A stretch of 64,000 nt of DNA from Sacculina carcini (lineage: Eukaryota; Arthropoda; Thecostraca; Sacculinidae), in NCBI GenBank assembly GCA_916048095.2, contig OU696590.1, forward strand, positions 4,239,049 to 4,303,048, given 5' to 3'. Numbering within the stretch: the first letter of the stretch is position 1; each line of letters opens with the position of its first letter. The notes under the pieces were generated by a model. That model was not told the DNA's origin. It worked only from the letters and a program-made list of their open reading frames with translations, and made no database searches. Positions 13,901 to 25,003 of this stretch are shown here, piece after piece. Position numbers and translations under genes: made by a program.

Positions 13901-16900
13901 AAATAAAGAAAATAAAGAAAATAAAGAAAATAAAGAAAATAAAGAAAATAAACAAAATAAACAAAATAAAGAAAATAAACAAAATAAACAAAATAAAGAA
14001 AATAAAGAAAATAACGAAAATAAAGAAAATAAAGAAAATAAAGAAAATAAAGAAAATAAAGAAAATAAAGAAAATAACGAAAATAAAGAAAATAAAGAAA
14101 ATAAAGAAAATAAAGAAAATAAAGAAAATAAAGAAAATAAAGAAAATAAAGAAAATAAAGAAAATAAAGAAAATAAAGAAAATAAAGAAAATAAAGAAAA
14201 TAAAGAAAATAAAGAAAATAAAGAAAATAAAGAAAATAAAGAAAATAAAGAAAATAAAGAAAATAAAGAAAATAAAGAAAATAAAGAAAATAAAGAAAAT
14301 AAAGAAAATAAAGAAAATAAAGAAAATAAAGAAAATAAAGAAAATAAAGAAAATAAAGAAAATAAAGAAAATAAAGAAAATAAAGAAAATAAAGAAAATA
14401 AAGAAAATAAAGAAAATAAAGAAAATAAAGAAAATAAATTGTACACTCGTGCTTGCGCACTATATATACCACATATAAACCATCTCTCTTGAACATCTAC
14501 AATGGCCGGACCGCGTAAGACTCTGCTCGAACCCCGAGGACATCGGTTCGAATCCCAGCCAGGTAATAACTTTCTTCACTCAACACTAAGCTCTACACAC
14601 AAATAATCGAAATAAATTAAATGAATTAAAAAAAATAAAGAAAATAAAGAAAATAAAGAAAATAAAGAAAATAAAGAAAATAAAGAAAATAAAGAAAATA
14701 AAGAAAATAAAGAAAATAAAGAAAATAAAGAAAATAAAGAAAATAAAGAAAATAAAGAAAATAAAGAAAATAAAGAAAAAAAAGAAAATAAAGAAAATAA
14801 AGAAAATAAAAAAAATAAAGAAAATAAAGAAAATAAAGAAAATAAAGAAAATAAAGAAAATAAAGAAAATAAAGAAAATAAAGAAAATAAAGAAAATAAA
14901 GAAAATAAAGAAAATAAAGAAAATAAAGAAAATAAAGAAAATAAAGAAAATAAAGAAAATAAAGAAAATAAAGAAAATAAAGAAAATAAAGAAAATATAG
15001 AAAATAAAGAAAATAAAGAAAATAAAGAAAATAAAGAAAATAAAGAAAATAAAGAAAATAAAGAAAATAAAGAAAATAAAGAAAATAAAGAAAATAAAGA
15101 AAATAAAGAAAATAAAGAAAATAAAGAAAATAAAGAAAATAAAGAAAATAAAGAAAATAAAGAAAATAAAGAAAATAAAGAAAATATAGAAAATAAAGAA
15201 AATAAAGAAAATAAAGAAAATAAAGAAAATAAACAAAATAAAGAAAATAAACAAAATAAACAAAATAAAGAAAATAAAGAAAATAAAGAAAATAAAGGAA
15301 ATAAAGAAAATAAAGAAAATAAAGAAAATAAAGAAAATAAAGAAAATAACGAAAATAAAGAAAATAAAGAAAATAAAGAAAATAAAGAAAATAAAGAAAA
15401 TAAAGAAAATAAAGAAAATAAAGAAAATAAAGAAAATAAAGAAAATAAAGAAAATAAAGAAAATAAAGAAAATAAAGAAAATAAAGAAAATAAAGAAAAT
15501 AAAGAAAATAAAGAAAATAAAGAAAATAAAGAAAATAAAGAAAATAAAGAAAATAAAGAAAATAAAGAAAATAAAGAAAATAAAGAAAATAAAGAAAATA
15601 AAGAAAATAAAGAAAATAAAGAAAATAAAGAAAATAAAGAAAATAAAGAAAATAAAGAAAATAAAGAAAATAAAGAAAATAAAGAAAATAAAGAAAATAA
15701 AGAAAATAAAGAAAATAAAGAAAATAAAGAAAATAAAGAAAATAAAGAAAATAAAGAAAATAAAGAAAATAAAGAAAATAAAGAAAATAAAGAAAATAAA
15801 GAAAATAAAGAAAATAAAGAAAATAAAGAAAATAAAGAAAATAAAGAAAATATAGAAAATATAGAAAATAAAGAAAATAAATTGTACACTCGTGCTTGCG
15901 CACTATATATACCACATATAAACCATCTCTCTTGAACATCTACAATAGCCGGACCGCGTAAGACTCTGCTCGAACCCCGAGGACCTCGGTTCGAATCCCA
16001 GCCAGGTAATAACTTTCTTCACTCAACACTAAACTCTACACACAAATAATCGAAATAAATTGGATGAATTAAAGAAAATAAAGAAAATAAAGAAAATAAA
16101 GAAAATAAAGAAAATAAAGAAAATAAAGAAAATAAAGAAAATAAAGAAAATAAAGAAAATAAAGAAAATAAAGAAAATAAAGAAAATAAAGAAAATAAAG
16201 AAAATAAAGAAAATAAAGAAAATAAAGAAAATAAAGAAAATAAAGAAAATAAAGAAAATAAAGAAAATAAAGAAAATAAAGAAAATAAAGAAAATAAAGA
16301 AAATAAAGAAAATAAAGAAAATAAAGAAAATAAAGAAAATAAAGAAAATAAAGAAAATAAAGAAAATAAAGAAAATAAAGAAAATAAAGAAAATAAAGAA
16401 AATAAAGAAAATAAAGAAAATAAAGAAAATAAAGAAAATAAAGAAAATAAAGAAAATAAAGAAAATAAAGAAAATAAAGAAAATAAATAAAATAAATAAA
16501 ATAAATAAAATAAAGAAAATAAAGAAAATAAAGAAAATAAAGAAAATAAATAAAATAAATAAAATAAAGAAAATAAAGAAAATAAAGAAAATAAATAAAA
16601 TAAAGAAAATAAAGAAAATAAAGAAAATAAAGAAAATAAAGAAAATAAAGAAAATAAAGAAAATAAAGAAAATAAAGAAAATAAAGAAAATAAAGAAAAT
16701 AAAGAAAATAAAGAAAATAAAGAAAATAAAGAAAATAAAGAAAATAAATAAAATAAATAAAATAAATAAAATAAATAAAATAAATAAAATAAAGAAAATA
16801 AAGAAAATAAAGAAAATAAAGAAAATAAAGAAAATAAAGAAAATAAAGAAAATAAAGAAAATAAAGAAAATAAAGAAAATAAAGAAAATAAAGAAAATAA

Positions 16901-19900
16901 AGAAAATAAAGAAAATAAAGAAAATAAAGAAAATAAAGAAAATAAAGAAAATAAAGAAAATAAAGAAAATAAAGAAAATAAAGAAAATAAAGAAAATAAA
17001 GAAAATAAAGAAAATAAAGAAAATAAAGAAAATAAAGAAAATAAAGAAAATAAAGAAAATAAAGAAAATAAAGAAAATAAAGAAAATAAAGAAAATAAAG
17101 AAAATAAAGAAAATTAATTGTACACTCGTGCTTGCTCACTATATATACCACATATAAACCATCTCTCTTGAACATCTACAATGGCCGGACCGCGTAAGAC
17201 TCTGCTCGAACCCCGAGGACCTCGGTTCGAATCCCAGCCAGGTAATAACTTTCTTCACTCAACACTAAACTCTACACACAAATAATCGAAATAAATTGGA
17301 TGAATTAAAAAAAATAAAGAAAATAAAGAAAATAAAGAAAATAAAGAAAATAAAGAAAATAAAGAAAATAAAGAAAATAAAGAAAATAAAGAAAATAAAG
17401 AAAATAAAGAAAATAAAGAAAATAAAGAAAATAAAGAAAATAAAGAAAATAAAGAAAATAAAGAAAATAAAGAAAATAAAGAAAATAAAGAAAATAAAGA
17501 AAATAAAGAAAATAAAGAAAATAAATTGTACACTCGTGCTTGCGCACTATATATACCACATATAAACCATCTCTCTTGAACATCTACAATGGCCGGACCG
17601 CGTAAGACTCTGCTCGAACCCCGAGGACCTCGGTTCGAATCCCAGCCAGGTAATAACTTTCTTCACTCAACACTAAACTCTACACACAAATAATCGAAAT
17701 AAATTGGATGAATTAAAGAAAATAAAGAAAATAAAGAAAATAAAGAAAATAAAGAAAATAAAGAAAATAAAGAAAATAAAGAAAATAAAGAAAATAAAGA
17801 AAATAAAGAAAATAAAGAAAATAAAGAAAATAAAGAAAATAAAGAAAATAAAGAAAATAAAGAAAATAAAGAAAATAAAGAAAATAAAGAAAATAAAGAA
17901 AATAAAGAAAATAAAGAAAATAAAGAAAATAAAGAAAATAAAGAAAATAAAGAAAATAAAGAAAATAAAGAAAATAAAGAAAATAAAGAAAATAAAGAAA
18001 ATAAAGAAAATAAATAAAATAAATAAAATAAATAAAATAAATAAAATAAATAAAATAAATAAAATAAAGAAAATAAAGAAAATAAAGAAAATAAAGAAAA
18101 TAAAGAAAATAAAGAAAATAAAGAAAATAAAGAAAATAAAGAAAATAAAGAAAATAAAGAAAATAAAGAAAATAAAGAAAATAAAGAAAATAAAGAAAAT
18201 AAAGAAAATAAAGAAAATAAAGAAAATAAAGAAAATAAAGAAAATAAAGAAAATAAAGAAAATAAAGAAAATAAAGAAAATAAAGAAAATAAAGAAAATA
18301 AAGAAAATAAAGAAAATAAAGAAAATAAAGAAAATAAAGAAAATAAAGAAAATAAAGAAAATAAAGAAAATAAAGAAAATAAAGAAAATAAAGAAAATTA
18401 ATTGTACACTCGTGCTTGCTCACTATATATACCACATATAAACCATCTCTCTTGAACATCTACAATGGCCGGACCGCGTAAGACTCTGCTCGAACCCCGA
18501 GGACCTCGGTTCGAATCCCAGCCAGGTAATAACTTTCTTCACTCAACACTAAACTCTACACACAAATAATCGAAATAAATTGGATGAATTAAAAAAAATA
18601 AAGAAAATAAAGAAAATAAAGAAAATAAAGAAAATAAAGAAAATAAAGAAAATAAAGAAAATAAAGAAAATAAAGAAAATAAAGAAAATAAAGAAAATAA
18701 AGAAAATAAAGAAAATAAAGAAAATAAAGAAAATAAAGAAAATAAAGAAAATAAAGAAAATAAAGAAAATAAAGAAAATAAAGAAAATAAAGAAAATAAA
18801 GAAAATAAATTGTACACTCGTGCTTGCGCACTATATATACCACATATAAACCATCTCTCTTGAACATCTACAATGGCCGGACCGCGTAAGACTCTGCTCG
18901 AACCCCGAGGACCTCGGTTCGAATCCCAGCCAGGTAATAACTTTCTTCACTCAACACTAAACTCTACACACAAATAATCGAAATAAATTGGATGAATTAA
19001 AGAAAATAAAGAAAATAAAGAAAATAAAGAAAATAAAGAAAATAAAGAAAATAAAGAAAATAAAGAAAATAAAGAAAATAAAGAAAATAAAGAAAATAAA
19101 GAAAATAAAGAAAATAAAGAAAATAAAGAAAATAAAGAAAATAAAGAAAATAAAGAAAATAAAGAAAATAAAGAAAATAAAGAAAATAAAGAAAATAAAG
19201 AAAATAAAGAAAATAAAGAAAATAAAGAAAATAAAGAAAATAAAGAAAATAAAGAAAATAAAGAAAATAAAGAAAATAAAGAAAATAAAGAAAATAAAGA
19301 AAATAAAGAAAATAAAGAAAATAAAGAAAATAAAGAAAATAAAGAAAATAAAGAAAATAAAGAAAATAAAGAAAATAAAGAAAATAAAGAAAATAAAGAA
19401 AATAAAGAAAATAAAGAAAATAAAGAAAATAAAGAAAATAAAGAAAATAAAGAAAATAAAGAAAATAAAGAAAATAAAGAAAATAAAAAAAATAAAAAAA
19501 ATAAAGAAAATAAAGAAAATAAAGAAAATAAAGAAAATAAAGAAAATAAAGAAAATAAATTGTACACTCGTGCTTGCGCACTATATATACCACATATAAA
19601 CCATCTCTCTTGAACATCTACAATGGCCGGACCGCGTAAGACTCTGCTCGAACCCCGAGGACCTCGGTTCGAATCCCAGCCAGGTAATAACTTTCTTCAC
19701 TCAACACTAAACTCTACACACAAATAATCGAAATAAATTGGATGAATTAAAGAAAATAAAGAAAATAAAGAAAATAATAAAAATAAAGAAAATAAAGAAA
19801 ATAAAGAAAATAAAGAAAATAAAGAAAATAAAGAAAATAAAGAAAATAAAGAAAATAAAGAAAATAAAGAAAATAAAGAAAATAAAGAAAATAAAGAAAA

Positions 19901-22900
19901 TAAAGAAAATAAAGAAAATAAAGAAAATAAAGAAAATAAAGAAAATAAAGAAAATAAAGAAAATAAAGAAAATAAAGAAAATAAAGAAAATAAAGAAAAT
20001 AAATTGTACACTCGTGCTTGCGCACTATATATACCACATATAAACCATCTCTCTTGAACATCTACAATGGCCGGACCGCGTAAGACTCTGCTCGAGCCCC
20101 GAGGACCTCGGTTCGAATCCCAGCCAGGTAATAACTTTCTTCACTCAACACTAAACTCTACACACAAATAATCTAAATAAATTGGATGAATTAAAGAAAA
20201 TAAAGAAAATAAAGAAAATAAAGAAAATAAAGAAAATAAAGAAAATAAATAAAATAAAGAAAATAAAGAAAATAAAGAAAATAAAGAAAATAAAGAAAAT
20301 AAAGAAAATAAAGAAAATAAAGAAAATAAAGAAAATAAAGAAAATAAAGAAAATAAAGAAAATAAAGAAAATAAAGAAAATAAAGAAAATAAAGAAAATA
20401 AAGAAAATAAAGAAAATAAAGAAAATAAAGAAAAGAAAGAAAATAAAGAAAATAAAGAAAATAAAGAAAATAAAGAAAATAAAGAAAATAAAGAAAATAA
20501 AGAAAATAAAGAAAATAAAGAAAATAAAGAAAATAAAGAAAATAAAGAAAATAAAGAAAATAAAGAAAATAAAGAAAATAAAGAAAATAAAGAAAATAAA
20601 GAAAATAAAGAAAATAAAGAAAATAAAGAAAATAAAGAAAATAAAGAAAATAAAGAAAATAAAGAAAATAAAGAAAATAAAGAAAATAAAGAAAATAAAG
20701 AAAATAAAGAAAATAAAGAAAATAAAGAAAATAAAGAAAATAAAGAAAATATAGAACATAAAGAAAATAAAGAAAATAAAGAAAATAAAGAAAATAAAGA
20801 AAATTAATTGTACACTCGTGCTTGCTCACTATATATACCACATATAAACCATCTCTCTTGAACATCTACAATGGCCGGACCGCGTAAGACTCTGCTCGAA
20901 CCCCGAGGACCTCGGTTCGAATCCCAGCCAGGTAATAACTTTCTTCACTCAACACTAAGCTCTACACACAAATAATCGAAATAAATTAAATGAATTAAAA
21001 AAAATAAAGAAAATAAAGAAAATAAAGAAAATAAAGAAAATAAAGAAAATAAAGAAAATAAAGAAAATAAAGAAAATAAAGAAAATAAAGAAAATAAAGA
21101 AAATAAAGAAAATAAAGAAAATAAAGAAAATAAAGAAAATAAAAAAAATAAAGAAAATAAAAAAAATAAAGAAAATAAAGAAAATAAAGAAAATAAAGAA
21201 AATAAAGAAAATAAAGAAAATAAAGAAAATAAAGAAAATAAAGAAAATAAAGAAAATAAAGAAAATAAAGAAAATAAAGAAAATAAAGAAAATAAAGAAA
21301 ATAAAGAAAATAAAGAAAATAAAGAAAATAAAGAAAATAAAGAAAATAAAGAAAATAAAGAAAATAAAGAAAATAAAGAAAATAAAGAAAATAAAGAAAA
21401 TAAACAAAAAAAAGAAAATAAAGAAAATAAAGAAAATAAATTGTACACTCGTGCTTGCGCACTATATATACCACATATAAACCATCTCTCTTGAACATCT
21501 ACAATGGCCGGACCGCGTAAGACTCTGCTCGAACCCCGAGGACATCGGTTCGAATCCCAGCCAGGTAATAACTTTCTTCACTCAACACTAAACTCTACAC
21601 ACAAATAATCGAAATAAATTGGATGAATTAAAGAAAATAAAGAAAATAAAGAAAATAAAGAAAATAAAGAAAGTAAAGAAAATAAAGAAAATAAATTGTA
21701 CACTCGTGCTTGCGCACTATATATAGCACATATAAACCATCTCTCTTGAACATCTACAATGGCCGCACCGCGTAAGACTCTGCTCGAACCCCGAGGACCT
21801 CGGTTCGAATCCCAGCCGGGTAATAACTTTCTTCACTCAACACTAAACTCTACACACAAATAATCGAAATAAATTGGATGAATTAAAGAAAATAAAGAAA
21901 ATAAAGAAAATAAAGAAAATAAAGAAAATAAAGAAAATAAAGAAAATTAATTGTGCACTCGTGCTTGCTCACTATATATACCACATATAAACCATCTCTC
22001 TTGAACATCTACAATGGCCGGACCGCGTAAGACTCTGCTCGAACCCCGAGGACCTCGGTTCGAATCCCAGCCAGGTAATAACTTTCTTCACTCAACACTA
22101 AACTCTACACACAAATAATCGAAATAAATTGGATGAATTAAAGAAAATAAAGAAAATAAAGAAAATATAGAAAATAAAGAAAATAAAGAAAATAAAGAAA
22201 ATAAAGAAAATAAAGAAAATAAAGAAAATAAAGAAAATAAAGAAAATAAAGAAAATAAAGAAAATAAAGAAAATAAAGAAAATAAAGAAAATAAAGAAAA
22301 TAAAGAAAATAAAGAAAATAAAGAAAATAAAGAAAATAAAGAAAATAAAGAAAATAAAGAAAATAAAGAAAATAAAGAAAATAAAGAAAATAAAGAAAAT
22401 AAAGAAAATAAAGAAAATAAAGAAAATAAAGAAAATAAAGAAAATAAAGAAAATAAAGAAAATAAAGAAAATAAAGAAAATAAAGAAAATAAAGAAAATA
22501 AAGAAAATAAAGAAAATAAAGAAAATAAAGAAAATAAAGAAAATAAAGAAAATAAAGAAAATAAAGAAAATAAAGAAAATAAAGAAAATAAAGAAAATAA
22601 AGAAAATAAAGAAAATAAAGAAAATAAAGAAAATAAAGAAAATAAAGAAAATAAAGAAAATAAAGAAAATAAAGAAAATAAAGAAAATAAAGAAAATAAA
22701 GAAAATAAAGAAAATAAAGAAAATAAAGAAAATAAAGAAAATAAAGAAAATAAAGAAAATAAAGAAAATAAAGAAAATAAAGAAAATAAAGAAAATAAAG
22801 AAAATAAAGAAAATAAAGAAAATAAAGAAAATAAAGAAAATAAAGAAAATAAAGAAAATATAGAAAATAAAGAAAATAAAGAAAATAAAGAAAATAAAGA

Positions 22901-24803
22901 AAATAAAGAAAATAAAGAAAATAAAGAAAATAAAGAAAATAAAGAAAATAAAGAAAATAAAGAAAATAAAGAAAATAAAGAAAATAAAGAAAATAAAGAA
23001 AATAAAGAAAATAAAGAAAATAAAGAAATAAAGAAAATAAAGAAAATAAAGAAAATAAAGAAAATAAAGAAAATAAAGAAAATAAAGAAAATAAAGAAAA
23101 TAAAGAAAATAAAGAAAATAAAGAAAATAAAGAAAATAAAGAAAATAAAGAAAATAAAGAAAATAAAGAAAATAAAGAAAATAAAGAAAATAAAGAAAAT
23201 AAAGAAAATATAGAAATAAAGAAAATAAAGAAAATAAAGAAAATAAAGAAAATAAAGAAAATAAAGAAAATAAAGAAAATAAAGAAAATAAAGAAAATAA
23301 AGAAAATAAAGAAAATAAAGAAAATAAAGAAAATAAAGAAAATAAAGAAAATAACGAAAATAAAGAAAATAAAGAAAATAAAGAAAATAAAGAAAATAAA
23401 GAAAATAAAGAAAATAAAGAAAATAAAGAAAATAAAGAAAATAAAGAAAATAAAGAAAATAAAGAAAATAAAGAAAATAAAGAAAATAAAGAAAATAAAG
23501 AAAATAAAGAAAATAAAGAAAATAAAGAAAATAAAGAAAATAAAGAAAATAAAGAAAATAAAGAAAATAAAGAAAATAAAGAAAATAAAGAAAATAAAGA
23601 AAATAAAGAAAATAAAGAAAATAAAGAAAATAAAGAAAATAAAGAAAATAAAGAAAATAAAGAAAATAAAGAAAATAAAGAAAATAAAGAAAATAAAGAA
23701 AATAAAGAAAATAAATTGTACACTCGTGCTTGCGCACTATATATACCACATATAAACCATCTCTCTTGAACATCTACAATGGCCGGACCGCGTAAGACTC
23801 TGCTCGAACCCCGAGGACATCGGTTCGAATCCCAGCCAGGTAATAACTTTCTTCACTCAACACTAAGCTCTACACACAAATAATCGAAATAAATTAAATA
23901 AATTAAAAAAAATAAAGAAAATAAAGAAAATAAAGAAAATAAAGAAAATAAAGAAAATAAAGAAAATAAAGAAAATAAAGAAAATAAAGAAAATAAAGAA
24001 AATAAAGAAAATAAAGAAAATAAAGAAAATAAAGAAAATAAAGAAAATAAAGAAAATAAAGAAAATAAAGAAAATAAAGAAAATAAAGAAAATAAAGAAA
24101 ATAAAGAAAATAAAGAAAATAAAGAAAATAAAGAAAATAAAGAAAATAAAGAAAATAAAGAAAATAAAGAAAATAAAGAAAATAAAGAAAATAAAGAAAA
24201 TAAACAAAATAAAGAAAATAAAGAAAATAAAGAAAATAAAGAAAATAAAGAAAATAAAGAAAATAAACAAAATAAACAAAATAAAGAAAATAAACAAAAT
24301 AAACAAAATAAAGAAAATAAAGAAAATAACGAAAATAAAGAAAATAAAGAAAATAAAGAAAATAAAGAAAATAAAGAAAATAAAGAAAATAACGAAAATA
24401 AAGAAAATAAAGAAAATAAAGAAAATAAAGAAAATAAAGAAAATAAAGAAAATAAAGAAAATAAAGAAAATAAAGAAAATAAAGAAAATAAAGAAAATAA
24501 AGAAAATAAAGAAAATAAAGAAAATAAAGAAAATAAAGAAAATAAAGAAAATAAAGAAAATAAAGAAAATAAAGAAAATAAAGAAAATAAAGAAAATAAA
24601 GAAAATAAAGAAAATAAAGAAAATAAAGAAAATAAAGAAAATAAAGAAAATAAAGAAAATAAAGAAAATAAAGAAAATAAAGAAAATAAAGAAAATAAAG
24701 AAAATAAAGAAAATAAAGAAAATAAAGAAAATAAAGAAAATAAAGAAAATAAAGAAAATAAAGAAAATAAATTGTACACTCGTGCTTGCGCACTATATAT
24801 ACC

Positions 24804-25003
24804 NNNNNNNNNNNNNNNNNNNNNNNNNNNNNNNNNNNNNNNNNNNNNNNNNNNNNNNNNNNNNNNNNNNNNNNNNNNNNNNNNNNNNNNNNNNNNNNNN
24901 NNNNNNNNNNNNNNNNNNNNNNNNNNNNNNNNNNNNNNNNNNNNNNNNNNNNNNNNNNNNNNNNNNNNNNNNNNNNNNNNNNNNNNNNNNNNNNNNNNNN
25001 NNN
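24804..25003. other. 200-base run of N (assembly gap)
   Basis: Exactly 200 unknown bases separate the tRNA-like/microsatellite array from the 68-bp satellite. The round length suggests a placeholder. The true distance, and even the adjacency of the two satellites, is not established by this sequence. Confidence 0.97.

Larger units (their letters stand above)
1767..24803 (+). repeat. Composite satellite: tRNA-like segment plus (AAAATAAAG)n tract, 30+ units
   Basis: Each unit has a conserved segment of about 190 bp (TTGTACACTCGTGCTTGCGC through to AATAAATTGGATGAATTAAAG) followed by a tract of the 9-bp repeat AAAATAAAG. The tracts range from about 60 bp to more than 1.5 kb. The A-box-like T of the tRNA-like module lies at 2334, 2964, 3477, 4464, 5446, 6502, 6928, 7300, 7717, 8134, 9388, 9850, 10312, 10567, 10822, 11653, 12727, 14503, 15946, 17182, 17590, 18466, 18874, 19624, 20068, 20872, 21505, 21760, 22015 and 23780. 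A further unit is cut at 24,803 by the gap. The plus strand of the tracts is almost free of C. All three minus frames and two plus frames of the 9-mer are open, so the long frames are not evidence of coding. Confidence 0.97.

Noticed and set aside
1808-24773. Dozens of long open frames with K-I-K-K, F-S-L, Y-F-L or F-I-F repeats, up to about 560 codons
   Set aside because: They follow from the 9-bp unit AAAATAAAG, which has no stop in three minus and two plus frames. All frames are open at once and ends coincide with the conserved segment, so there is no sign of selection on protein.
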